Below are positions 6,273 through 12,810 of a DNA stretch of 20,533 nucleotides, piece after piece (the first letter of the stretch is position 1; every line of letters starts with the position of its first letter). Source of the DNA: a virus; the IMG/VR virus record IMGVR_UViG_3300046007_009559, positions 1 through 20,533 of that record; one strand, 5' to 3'. The position numbers and the translations under genes are program-made. The notes below the pieces were generated by a model, which searched no databases, was not told the DNA's origin, and worked only from the letters and a program-made list of their open reading frames with translations.

Positions 6273-6444
6273 CTCTCAATCCTTTTAAATAATAATGGGC
6301 ATCCATATACAAATCATTTTCTTCTGATAGTGGTCTACCCATTGACCAAGCAAATAAAACTCTTTCAAGCAGCGCAACAAGTCCATTACGTTGAGCGATC
6401 ACTTTATCTAATTCTTGTTCATATAAATAGGATTCAAGGCTCAT
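6265..6444 (-). CDS. MSLESYLY-family small protein, copy A, 59 aa
   Basis: Translated by hand: begins MSLESYLYEQELDKVIAQRN. The first residues and their codons match the 51-aa gene at 6773-6928 (MSLESYLYQNYIDELV), and the LY-E-x-x-I/L-x-K-x-I-x-QRN stretch also recurs in the 57-aa protein at 6441-6614. The three look like tandem paralogues. Good AGGA site; 8-nt overlap with the next gene. Function unknown. Confidence 0.6.
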   Translation of the reverse strand: MSLESYLYEQELDKVIAQRNGLVALLERVLFAWSMGRPLSEENDLYMDAHYYLKGLRDE

Positions 6445-6614
6445 AACTCATCCTCATACTTTTCTAAAACTTCATCAGCATCTTCGATTCTCGAATAACA
6501 CAAATTGTAATCATCATTGTAATAGGCATTACAGATACCTCTTAAAACTGTAATCAGTTCATTGCGCTGACCAATAAGTTTGCCTATTTCTTCTTCGTAT
6601 AAATCATTTACCAT
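6441..6614 (-). CDS. MSLESYLY-related small protein, copy B, 57 aa
   Basis: Translated by hand: begins MVNDLYEEEIGKLIGQRNEL and ends LEKYEDEL. The LYEEEIGKLIGQRN segment aligns with LYEQELDKVIAQRN in the neighbouring copy A. Two Cys (ICNAYY, LCYSR) lie in the middle. AGGAG precedes the ATG. It joins copy A by an ATGA overlap. Function unknown. Confidence 0.55.
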   Translation of the reverse strand: MVNDLYEEEIGKLIGQRNELITVLRGICNAYYNDDYNLCYSRIEDADEVLEKYEDEL

Positions 6615-6769
6615 CGGATTGCTCCTATTCTTTTTAGTACCGCATGGACTTTATAAGGGCGTTCTTTTCTAAATATATGCGTCATAGTCATATCTCTAGT
6701 AAACATCGCGTATTTAAAACTTCGCCATTTTACATCGTAGCGATTGAATCCTCTTTGGCGTACTCTCAT
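6608..6769 (-). CDS. Small basic protein, 53 aa
   Basis: Translated by hand: begins MRVRQRGFNRYDVKWRSFKY and ends VLKRIGAIRW. It is very rich in Arg and Lys, which fits nucleic acid binding, though no fold is recognised. A clear GAGG site sits before the ATG, and its stop overlaps the start region of copy B by 7 nt. The alternative, that this is only a spacer frame, is less likely given the ribosome binding site and tight packing. Confidence 0.5.
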   Translation of the reverse strand: MRVRQRGFNRYDVKWRSFKYAMFTRDMTMTHIFRKERPYKVHAVLKRIGAIRW

Positions 6770-6772
6770 AAC

Positions 6773-6928
6773 TCATCCTCTATCTTTAGGTAGCATTTGT
6801 CGTGCTTTATCGTAAATTTGTTTAGATTCCTCTATTGACTCACCAGCTTGCCACGAATCCAAGACTTCTTCAAAGATATTCACCAACTCGTCAATATAAT
6901 TCTGATATAAATATGATTCAAGACTCAT
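6773..6928 (-). CDS. MSLESYLY-family small protein, copy C, 51 aa
   Basis: The start is set at 6928, because the protein then begins MSLESYLYQNYIDELVNIFE, the same N-terminus as copy A, and the ATG overlaps the upstream membrane peptide's stop (ATGA). The longer frame to 6979 reads through that membrane peptide's region. The protein is acidic and helical, ending ARQMLPKDRG. Function unknown. Confidence 0.55.
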   Translation of the reverse strand: MSLESYLYQNYIDELVNIFEEVLDSWQAGESIEESKQIYDKARQMLPKDRG

Positions 6929-7020
6929 AGCACCCACCAATCCTCTGAAATAAATAAGTAAACACAAATTGCAAACCAAATAACTATCACAGTCACCATA
7001 CCCAGTATAAAATCACCCAC
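6925..7020 (-). CDS. Single-pass membrane micropeptide, 31 aa (GTG start)
   Basis: Read from a GTG at 7020, the product has the core FILGMVTVIVIWFAICVYLF and ends EDWWVL. A GGAG lies 7 nt before this GTG, within the preceding Cys-peptide gene. An ATG start at 6999 would give 24 residues but has a poor site. The stop overlaps the next ATG by ATGA. Function unknown. Confidence 0.5.
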   Translation of the reverse strand: MGDFILGMVTVIVIWFAICVYLFISEDWWVL

Positions 7021-7063
7021 ACTTGCTATCTCCGCAGTTAGTACACGTCATGTAGTTATTCAT
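7013..7063 (-). CDS. Cys-rich micropeptide, 16 aa (CxNCGDSKC)
   Basis: The peptide is MNNYMTCTNCGDSKCG. Its ATG overlaps the TAA stop of the 110-aa gene (TAATG), the coupling seen throughout this operon. The C-x-N-C-G-D-S-K-C core recurs at 7968-8036 with mostly synonymous codon differences, which argues for translation. Three Cys close together suggest metal binding (inference). Confidence 0.5.
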   Translation of the reverse strand: MNNYMTCTNCGDSKCG

Positions 7064-7395
7064 TAGTATCTGCCCACTCTATAAGTACCGCATTTTTTCT
7101 CATAAATCTTATCGAAGATAGGTCTATAAACTAACATTTGACCATCTTTAACTTCTCTAACAATCTTTTTTGGTATATTCATCCAAAAACCATCTCGTAA
7201 TATTGAATAGCAATTAATTCTTTCAATAATTCTATCGAACCTAGCCCAAAAATCATAGTAAGAATGGTCTGTTTCAAATACAGGTCTATTTGCTCGCATA
7301 GCTTTAAATTCAGCACTATGGTTTTTATGATAACCAACATGGAGATAATCATCAGAATTGTCGTTGTTACCATAACATTCATAACTGTAGTCCAT
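7063..7395 (-). CDS. Hypothetical phage protein, 110 aa
   Basis: Tyr/Asp/Asn-rich start (MDYSYECYGNNDNSDDYLHV), then FWARFDRIIERINCYSILRD and a basic, Tyr-containing C-terminus. No family recognised. Two reading frames are open here; this one is preferred because it has GGTGAG upstream, starts just after the preceding stop and ends by TAATG on the next gene. Confidence 0.55.
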   Translation of the reverse strand: MDYSYECYGNNDNSDDYLHVGYHKNHSAEFKAMRANRPVFETDHSYYDFWARFDRIIERINCYSILRDGFWMNIPKKIVREVKDGQMLVYRPIFDKIYEKKCGTYRVGRY

Positions 7396-7401
7396 AATAA
7401 C

Positions 7402-7608
7402 TCACCCAATTTTAGTTACAGATATTTCATACAATGGTTTACCACCAACTTTAACGATATGGGTATCATCCGTCCCAACATATTCTATTATTGCTTTTAG
7501 CACATCACTAGTAACGTCAGTTTTATTGGCAAGAAAAGCAGTGCCTTTTTTATTCAACTTACCAGCATAGATAGTTTTTGAAATAATTGCTGTTGCTACT
7601 CTAATCAT
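7402..7608 (-). CDS. Conserved-type small phage protein (DUF7446-like), 68 aa
   Basis: The start is set at 7608, where the full AGGAGG site lies 6 nt upstream; the longer frame to 7713 runs through the preceding gene. The protein begins MIRVATAIISKTIYAGKLNK and contains DVTSDVLKAIIEYVG. The pattern x-TIYAGxLN ... DVTSDxLxAxI ... yeisv is a recurrent small phage family of unknown function (DUF7446-like, by memory). It overlaps its upstream neighbour by 8 nt. Confidence 0.65.
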   Translation of the reverse strand: MIRVATAIISKTIYAGKLNKKGTAFLANKTDVTSDVLKAIIEYVGTDDTHIVKVGGKPLYEISVTKIG

Positions 7609-7786
7609 AATCCACCTCCTCAAAAGAACTAAAAAAATCTTCTTCAGTTCTAACAAACATTTCACGAAGTCTGTTTGAATTAAAATAAGAAATTCCTTCA
7701 ACCCAGTTATCACTAATTTTTACCCAACACGCAGTTTCAAGTAGGTAAACGTCACCTGTTTTTTTGTTTTTGTATTGAATGCTCAT
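7601..7786 (-). CDS. Small phage protein resembling DUF1653-type folds, 61 aa
   Basis: Begins MSIQYKNKKTGDVYLLETAC and contains VRTEEDFFSSFEEV. The order Y-K-N-x-x-T-G-x-V-Y, then a strand, then a MF-x-R-x-x-x-x-F-x-x-x-F-E end resembles the small SH3-like DUF1653-type proteins common in phages. Its stop codon lies inside the next gene's start region. Function unknown; the fold assignment is tentative. Confidence 0.55.
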   Translation of the reverse strand: MSIQYKNKKTGDVYLLETACWVKISDNWVEGISYFNSNRLREMFVRTEEDFFSSFEEVDYD

Positions 7787-7796
7787 AGCTCGACCT

Positions 7797-7964
7797 CTAT
7801 TTATTATCTGGAACTGCGGTTAAATGGCAGTGAACATCTCTTGTTAAAGATTTTTCACATTCGTTGATTAAATCAAGCTGCTTTTGACTCGTATAAACAG
7901 CACCAACAAAAAGTGTTAGCACAAGTATTACAGCTATCCAAATCATCAAGTAGCTATCATTCAT
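7797..7964 (-). CDS. Single-pass membrane protein with two Cys, 55 aa
   Basis: Translated by hand: MNDSYLMIWIAVILVLTLFV forms one transmembrane segment, followed by a polar domain with two Cys (INECEKSL, DVHCHLTA) that would lie in the periplasm if the N-terminus is inside. The ATG overlaps the TGA of the 69-aa gene by ATGA. Like the 31-aa peptide at 6925, it directly follows a CxNCGDSKC reading frame. Function unknown. Confidence 0.6.
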   Translation of the reverse strand: MNDSYLMIWIAVILVLTLFVGAVYTSQKQLDLINECEKSLTRDVHCHLTAVPDNK

Positions 7965-8170
7965 AACTCACCAGCACTTGCTATCGCCACAGTTTGCACA
8001 AGTTCTTCTGATACGGTTTCGAGTATCTGACGGCATGATTCCACAATAGCGTGATAATGACCCACACCTTCTAAGTGTGGGAAGTTATGGTCTAGGTTGC
8101 GCAGTAATGATATTGCTTTAATGATGTCACGGTTGGTTTCTTCAATTACGCTTAGTCTATAGTTGCTCAT
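7961..8170 (-). CDS. Hypothetical phage protein, 69 aa
   Basis: A mainly helical protein: starts MSNYRLSVIEETNRDIIKAI and has a HNFPHLEGVGHYHAIVESC middle. A strong GGGAGG site lies 5-6 nt before the ATG and it is joined to both neighbours by stop-start overlaps. Its last third is overprinted by a second frame encoding a 22-aa Cys-rich peptide (7968-8036), so its unusual C-terminus (TVAIASAGEL) may be shaped by the other frame. No family recognised. Confidence 0.6.
   Translation of the reverse strand: MSNYRLSVIEETNRDIIKAISLLRNLDHNFPHLEGVGHYHAIVESCRQILETVSEELVQTVAIASAGEL
7968..8036 (-). CDS. Overprinted Cys-rich micropeptide, 22 aa (CxNCGDSKC)
   Basis: Within the 69-aa gene but in another frame, an ATG at 8036 opens a 22-codon frame beginning MPSDTRNRIRRT and ending CANCGDSKCW. 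The last nine residues nearly match those of the 16-aa peptide at 7013-7063. The ribosome binding site is weak (GGA 3 nt before the ATG), so translation could depend on the surrounding gene or be lost. I rate the motif match stronger than the start. Confidence 0.35.
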   Translation of the reverse strand: MPSDTRNRIRRTCANCGDSKCW

Positions 8171-8442
8171 TAAAACCTCCCCTCTTTTTCAACATAAAAC
8201 TTAATGAATTCGAGCATCTCATCTACGCTTAGTTCATCATACTCACAGTGATTCTTTCTAGCTGTGAATTCTACGCCTTTAGGGGTCATAGTCGCTACAA
8301 AGTTCACAGTTTTAAGCTCGGAGCAGTAATGCTTACCTGAGGTCATTCTGTACTCAAATGAGGTTAGAAGCCATTTTCCATCATCTTGATAGTCTGTGAA
8401 GCAGTCTACCCATTTCCATGTTGTTTTTTCTTTATCAGTCAT
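8170..8442 (-). CDS. Hypothetical phage protein, 90 aa
   Basis: The start is set at 8442, where GGAGAG precedes the ATG; the frame to 8499 would overlap the previous gene and lacks a good site. The product begins MTDKEKTTWKWVDCFTDYQD and has beta-like strands (KWLLTSFEYRM, VNFVATMTPKGVEFTARK), ending in an acidic helix. No family recognised. Its TAA overlaps the next ATG. Confidence 0.6.
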   Translation of the reverse strand: MTDKEKTTWKWVDCFTDYQDDGKWLLTSFEYRMTSGKHYCSELKTVNFVATMTPKGVEFTARKNHCEYDELSVDEMLEFIKFYVEKEGRF

Positions 8443-8464
8443 TTTTATCTCTCCGATTATATAA

Positions 8465-8821
8465 TTATTGTGGGAAAATACGGGTATCCCAGAACCCATC
8501 GATATCTGACATCACAAGGTCAGGTACGGTATATTCTTTGCCGTACTTGTCAATGTGTTCCACAATTGACCAGTAAATGTTATAAGGAATCTGTTCATTT
8601 GAGATGTTTACTTCAAAAGATTCATCCTCGGAGATTGAGTAGAACTCAATATTTAAATCATCAGTGTTGGTTTCTGATTCATCCGCATGGTCAAAAGTAG
8701 CTGGAATACTGACGTGATACTCCGACCATGATGCATTAACACACGCGATGCAATCGCCTTGTGCATTGTTGATATAAAATTCGTGGCTATAATCTTTTTG
8801 TGTAACATTATTTTTTAACAT
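8465..8821 (-). CDS. Hypothetical acidic phage protein, 118 aa
   Basis: Rich in Asp, Glu and Asn (for example HADESETNTDDLNIEFYSIS near residues 45-64), with two Cys in GDCIACVNASW. No family recognised. It is the first gene of the longest small-gene operon, directly behind the promoter at 8855-8883, with GGAGAG before the ATG. A first-position acidic early protein could be a host-takeover factor or DNA mimic; that is only a guess. Confidence 0.6.
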   Translation of the reverse strand: MLKNNVTQKDYSHEFYINNAQGDCIACVNASWSEYHVSIPATFDHADESETNTDDLNIEFYSISEDESFEVNISNEQIPYNIYWSIVEHIDKYGKEYTVPDLVMSDIDGFWDTRIFPQ

Positions 8822-8854
8822 TTTTGCTCTCCAGTAAAATAATTAAGTTGACGT

Positions 8855-8883
8855 ATATTAATTGTGTTTGACAACAAAGTCAA
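8855..8883 (-). promoter_or_regulatory. Leftward promoter with operator-like palindrome for the long operon
   Basis: TTGACT (8878-8883), 17-nt spacer, TAATAT (8855-8860). The 16-bp palindrome TTGACTTTGTTGTCAA occupies 8868-8883, and a GTCAA half-site follows the -10. Its architecture is almost the same as the promoter at 2009-2037. Confidence 0.75.
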
Positions 8884-8885
8884 AT

Positions 8886-9308
8886 TTATTTATCACAAAT
8901 GTAGAAGAAGTACGAATTATTTGTTCTGTCTTCTTCATAAGGTTCACAAGACCCTGTATCATAGACCCATGCATCTCCACGAGAATTGAGGTTACCTGCC
9001 CAGTACACAGTGCTATCTGCTAGGAATCTGTTATCATTGCAATTATATAACATGGTGATTTCTTCAATTAACGGTAAACGCCATCCTTGCGCTTTTTGTG
9101 CTACAGTTAGCTTTTGCTCTGCTGTATCATAATTGCCAAATTGCATTGATGGTGACACATGAAATGGTAAATCCATTATGTCTGTGATTAATGTTGACTT
9201 AATAGTCAACTGTTGACGCAAAGCATTCATAAATAATATCGCTTCTTCGCGTGATATATCTTGAGCTGCGTCCCAAGAGTAGGTTTCTTTTCTGATTATT
9301 TGTGTCAT
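8886..9308 (-). CDS. DUF1566-like (Lcl C-terminal type) protein, 140 aa
   Basis: The C-terminal half has the DUF1566 signature: AQGWRLPLIEEITMLYN (about residues 73-89), then VYWAGNLNSRGDAWVYDTG and a final SYFFYICDK strand. This order (GWRLPT-x-E-E, W-x-G/S, x-A-W, final strand) marks small lectin-like/formylglycine-enzyme-like folds with mostly unknown function. The usual extracellular signal is missing, so it is probably cytoplasmic. It is a one-gene unit with its own promoter (9336-9364). A GTTGAC-N6-GTCAAC palindrome (9193-9210) lies inside it. Confidence 0.6.
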   Translation of the reverse strand: MTQIIRKETYSWDAAQDISREEAILFMNALRQQLTIKSTLITDIMDLPFHVSPSMQFGNYDTAEQKLTVAQKAQGWRLPLIEEITMLYNCNDNRFLADSTVYWAGNLNSRGDAWVYDTGSCEPYEEDRTNNSYFFYICDK

Positions 9309-9335
9309 ATTTTTCTCTCCAAAAACTGATTAATT

Positions 9336-9364
9336 AATATGCTCATTCTGAGCGAAATTGTCAA
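9336..9364 (-). promoter_or_regulatory. Leftward promoter for the DUF1566-like gene
   Basis: TTGACA (9359-9364), 17-nt spacer, CATATT (9336-9341). Its spacer contains a different palindrome, GCTCA-TTC-TGAGC (9341-9353). The TGA stop of the gene at 9361 lies inside the -35 box. Confidence 0.6.
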
Positions 9365-9588
9365 CTGTAAGTATTTAACTTTACTTTTGGTAAGTAATAT
9401 TTTTTACACCATTCAATATCAGTGTCCGACATTTTAAAATCTAAAATCGTATCATCAATTTTTAAAGTGCGTCCATTTTTATGCCATGTTTTAAGATTGA
9501 CATACAAGTATTTTTTAAAAGTTTCATTACATGAATGTGTTACTTCCACCACTGTTAAAATATCACCATCTAATTTTATATCTAACAT
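9361..9588 (-). CDS. Hypothetical phage protein, 75 aa
   Basis: Begins MLDIKLDGDILTVVEVTHSC, with alternating strands and a second Cys in IEWCKKYY near the C-terminus. No family recognised. The ATG follows GGAG 8-9 nt upstream, overlapping the end of the 54-aa gene's stop region. Second gene of the 9765-9361 unit. Confidence 0.6.
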   Translation of the reverse strand: MLDIKLDGDILTVVEVTHSCNETFKKYLYVNLKTWHKNGRTLKIDDTILDFKMSDTDIEWCKKYYLPKVKLNTYS

Positions 9589-9600
9589 ATTTTTTCTCCG

Positions 9601-9765
9601 TTAATACGCCCACTCAGGGCGATAGTTTGATTGTGGTTCTTCTTGCAAGGCAAGGTATTCTTTGTATAAGTCAGACAGTCTGACTCCTTCATATGCCCAG
9701 CCTTGAATTTGTTCTAAGGTCATGGTGCTTACAAATTCTTCATAAGTCCATATTTCGTTTGCCAT
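9601..9765 (-). CDS. Hypothetical phage protein, 54 aa
   Basis: Translated by hand: begins MANEIWTYEEFVSTMTLEQI and ends YRPEWAY. Aromatic-rich and acidic, probably helical. GGAG stands 7 nt before this ATG; an ATG 5 nt earlier is in another frame. It is the first gene after a near-consensus promoter (9799-9826). No family recognised. Confidence 0.6.
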   Translation of the reverse strand: MANEIWTYEEFVSTMTLEQIQGWAYEGVRLSDLYKEYLALQEEPQSNYRPEWAY

Positions 9766-9798
9766 CTCATTTCTCCGTAATTCATTTAAGTTGACGCT

Positions 9799-9826
9799 AT
9801 TATAATCTTTTTTGCGTTATTGTCAA
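9799..9826 (-). promoter_or_regulatory. Strong leftward promoter with operator-like site
   Basis: TTGACA (9821-9826), 16-nt spacer, perfect TATAAT (9799-9804). The -35 and spacer (TTGACAATAACGCAA) match the shared palindrome with one base missing, and CGTCAA follows the -10. The spacer is nearly identical to the rightward promoter at 15570-15597. Confidence 0.75.
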
Positions 9827-9846
9827 AAATACTTAATACCTGAATA

Positions 9847-9895
9847 CACAAAATCCCTTCAAACACAGGTACGACAAGGTCTGGAGGGATTTGTG
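9847..9895 (-). terminator. Hairpin after the replication operon
   Basis: CACAAAATCCCT (9847-9858) and AGGGATTTGTG (9885-9895) form an 11-bp stem with one bulged base and a 26-nt loop. A short T-run lies some 20 nt further left. It lies between the last gene of the replication unit (stop at 9928) and the next promoter, so it probably ends that transcript; the large loop is unusual. Confidence 0.5.
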
Positions 9896-9927
9896 GGCTT
9901 GCGCAGGGAGTGCGGGTTTTATTCTAT

Positions 9928-10269
9928 TTACCGTTTATCCCATGAAACAAATAATTCATGCGTTTCTCTTGAAAATTTTGCATAGTAGCCTTTTTTTATT
10001 AAAAACTGAGTAATCATATTGGCTAATATTGGTAATTCATAAAAATCCATACTTTCATCTTGACTATCAAACATTGACCTCGTAAAAGAAAACTCACAAG
10101 TACCACTAAACTGTTCAATCAGTTCTTTTATAAAACAAATTTCTGATTCAAATACCGTGTTATAGATATGCTCTTTAACACTATCTACCTTATTAATTGT
10201 AGTATCAAATACTTCAAATGCGCTAGGAAAATCATTTAACTCAGTGGTATAACTTTTATCGTTTAACAT
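9928..10269 (-). CDS. Hypothetical phage protein, 113 aa
   Basis: Start set at 10269, because AGGAG lies 8 nt before this ATG; two earlier in-frame ATGs are possible. The protein begins MLNDKSYTTELNDFPSAFEV and ends LFVSWDKR. It looks alpha/beta with acidic patches (SMFDSQDESMDFYELP). No family recognised. It follows the prim-pol/DUF3987 gene with a 16-nt gap and is probably co-transcribed with it, so a replication accessory role is possible. Confidence 0.6.
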   Translation of the reverse strand: MLNDKSYTTELNDFPSAFEVFDTTINKVDSVKEHIYNTVFESEICFIKELIEQFSGTCEFSFTRSMFDSQDESMDFYELPILANMITQFLIKKGYYAKFSRETHELFVSWDKR

Positions 10270-10285
10270 CTTCATCACTCCTAAA

Positions 10286-12799
10286 TTAAAAACAAACAAG
10301 GTAGGCTACACCAGAAAACATCTTAGTCTTGCCCACAGGTGGTACGATATGTTTCTCAAGGCGTATGGCTTCATTAAAGGGTATTAAATCACCCGTTTCA
10401 ACCATCTCTTTGAGTATCACATTGAGTGTTGCGGTATTGCTCATGTGTCCGATACGATAAGTATCGTTATTGAGCTTCTTCGCGAGTAAACTCTTAGGTA
10501 CAACACCGTTATCGAGTAAGTATGCCCATTCTTTTGAAACCTTATCACGAGGTTCATTCGGGTCAATTAATCGTTTGATTAATGTTGTGGTGCGTTTTTT
10601 ACAGTTGTTTTCACCAATACCAATGGTGCCTTCTTTAATACGTTTGATTAAATTAAAGCAATCACGAAGCACGAGAGCTTTTGCCCATTCAAAATCCTCC
10701 AATGTTATCTCAGGCTTATAGCGATTACGAGTCACAGCAAAAAGCGAAGCAATGGTCATGACTTTTAAGTACGCTCTCGCAAATGGCTGTCTCTGCATCT
10801 CATCAATGCCTTGATTGAATCTCATGTTGATATACACTTCCAGATTAAGCATAGCGAGTTCAACTTGTTTATTAGCAGGTACAACCTGCTCAACGTGTTC
10901 TTGTTCATGATTTAATTTGGCTTGGATAACGAGGTCACACAAATCAGTCACAATGTTCTGGTCAAGTTGGGTCAAGTGCGCACACTTATCCGACATCCCT
11001 TTGTGCGTTGAATATCGCTCAATTAAAACAAATCGAGAGATAAAACCACTCTTAGCCATTGATTCTGTAATTCCTTCATAGTAATCAAGTGTGCAATCAC
11101 CAATAAGACTTATCGCAGCTCCAGTCACACCTGTGCGGTTATTTGCAGTATCCGCATGACGACTACCTCCGTAGGTTGATTTAGGTGCTGATTTACTGTG
11201 AGCATCGAGTAACTCGTTATATAAGCCCGACATAGCGGCATCATTTTTATTCTTTAATGCATCTACAAGTCTTGCGAATTCAGGCATCACAACAAGTATT
11301 GAATGGTAAGGTGATGATGTGATAACCGATTTGAATGCTTGCCCTGATGATAATCTATCAAAACATACGAATTCATCACCATTAACTTTAGCAATCGCAT
11401 TTACAATCACACCAAGTGAGCGTGAAACGCTTTCTTTGCCAAGACCTGACGCTGCGAGGATAACAAAATAATTATTAAGACCTGCGCCATTGAAGTTCCA
11501 TTGACGACCACAGATACCTGATATCAATGCTAGTGATGCACCAATCGCGGCTTCTTTAAGTTTATAGGGTGATGCATTGTAAATGTATTTTGAAATATCC
11601 CCGATTAAACCATGTGGGAAGGGGATGTCCGTTTTAAATAAATCCTCTTCAGCAAAAAACTCAAGTTCGTCAGCATCAAAATCATATTTTAAATCATCCA
11701 CATCCATGTTGTTTTCAATAGCTGCATCACGTTTACTTTTAGCGTAATCAAGTTCTGCGGTAATTCTGTCATTAGTCGTCTTAAAATAGCTATCAATAAT
11801 GCTATCAAATAATTCGGTCATGCTCGTTAAATCAAGTTCATCACGAATCTTAATTAAGCATCTATCAATACGGTAATTGGTACCTTGATGCTTTGCTCTC
11901 TGTCCCACAGGTGTTGTGCGAAATATTCTTCTAACTTGTGAGTCAGAGGGGGTTGCCCGACCTAAAATACAGATTAAGGCTAAGTCTACTTCGGATAAAG
12001 ATGGATAATTAAAACTTACTAAATCCGTGCTTTCAGTAATGAGACTCAGTTCGAGATACTTATCACACCAAGGTGAATCGAGAATCCAATCAATTACTCC
12101 ATCGTCAGTGAGGTCTGATTCAACTTCTTTTAACACAAAGTCAAATTCAGGGTCAGCCTGTAAGCCAAGTTTATCGACTAATGCAAGTAATGCTTCATTG
12201 CGATATTCAATTCGCTTTGCGAATTTTTCAATCTCGGATACCCGTAAGTCGGTATCATTTATTTTCTCAAATGTGCGCTCAATGCTGTAATCCATTGTGC
12301 CATCAGGCAATGCCTTTGCCACAGGTGTGACGATATTACCTGTGACTACGATGAATCGTCTGAAGGAATAGGCTTCTATTTTGTATTTAGATGACCTACG
12401 AGAAATAAATTCATCAGTTTTAAAGATGATGTGATATCCCATTCCATACGTTGAAAGTTCAGTGTAGGAATCAAATTTACTAATGATTTCATGCATCATC
12501 TCGATGGATTCTTTAGTTGTGAAATCTTTAATATCTAAATCAATTACACCAAAGTGATGGTCAGTATTCATCACAGCACCAATATCATATCCATGTGCAT
12601 CAGCAAATGAAAATGCCACACTAAAAGGCATGAGATGAGACTTTATGTTGATATTACATTTAACAAGTTTATCTTGATTAGTTAAGGTATGAGGGATTTT
12701 ACCTCCTATATTACCATCTACATCAGCAGCAATTAACCAGATATTTTCTCTCTTTAATTCATCGGGTATTAAATTATAATTGCGAATTCTATTTTCCAT
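10286..12799 (-). CDS. Replication protein: prim-pol domain fused to DUF3987 helicase-like ATPase
   Basis: The 837-aa protein has two parts. Residues about 1-165 are a primase-polymerase (AEP) domain: the metal-binding pair in VIDLDI (Asp87, Asp89), the STYGMGYH nucleotide-binding motif (116-123) and RFIVVTG (148-154). Residues about 390-750 look like DUF3987: PFPHGLIGDISKYIYNAS, a P-loop AASGLGKES near 450, and VVMPEFARLV near 500. Such fusions prime and unwind DNA for phage or plasmid replication. Between the two lies a helical linker. It is expressed leftward, 1.3 kb from the GGTACC repeat field that may be its origin. AAGGA precedes the ATG. No DNA polymerase gene is seen in the window. 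Confidence 0.85.
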   Translation of the reverse strand: MENRIRNYNLIPDELKRENIWLIAADVDGNIGGKIPHTLTNQDKLVKCNINIKSHLMPFSVAFSFADAHGYDIGAVMNTDHHFGVIDLDIKDFTTKESIEMMHEIISKFDSYTELSTYGMGYHIIFKTDEFISRRSSKYKIEAYSFRRFIVVTGNIVTPVAKALPDGTMDYSIERTFEKINDTDLRVSEIEKFAKRIEYRNEALLALVDKLGLQADPEFDFVLKEVESDLTDDGVIDWILDSPWCDKYLELSLITESTDLVSFNYPSLSEVDLALICILGRATPSDSQVRRIFRTTPVGQRAKHQGTNYRIDRCLIKIRDELDLTSMTELFDSIIDSYFKTTNDRITAELDYAKSKRDAAIENNMDVDDLKYDFDADELEFFAEEDLFKTDIPFPHGLIGDISKYIYNASPYKLKEAAIGASLALISGICGRQWNFNGAGLNNYFVILAASGLGKESVSRSLGVIVNAIAKVNGDEFVCFDRLSSGQAFKSVITSSPYHSILVVMPEFARLVDALKNKNDAAMSGLYNELLDAHSKSAPKSTYGGSRHADTANNRTGVTGAAISLIGDCTLDYYEGITESMAKSGFISRFVLIERYSTHKGMSDKCAHLTQLDQNIVTDLCDLVIQAKLNHEQEHVEQVVPANKQVELAMLNLEVYINMRFNQGIDEMQRQPFARAYLKVMTIASLFAVTRNRYKPEITLEDFEWAKALVLRDCFNLIKRIKEGTIGIGENNCKKRTTTLIKRLIDPNEPRDKVSKEWAYLLDNGVVPKSLLAKKLNNDTYRIGHMSNTATLNVILKEMVETGDLIPFNEAIRLEKHIVPPVGKTKMFSGVAYLVCF

Positions 12800-12810
12800 T
12801 TTTTAAATCC

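Noticed and set aside
7179-7409. 76-codon minus-strand frame overlapping the 110-aa gene
   Set aside because: It is the alternate frame; the 110-aa frame has the better ribosome binding site and is tied to the next gene by TAATG.
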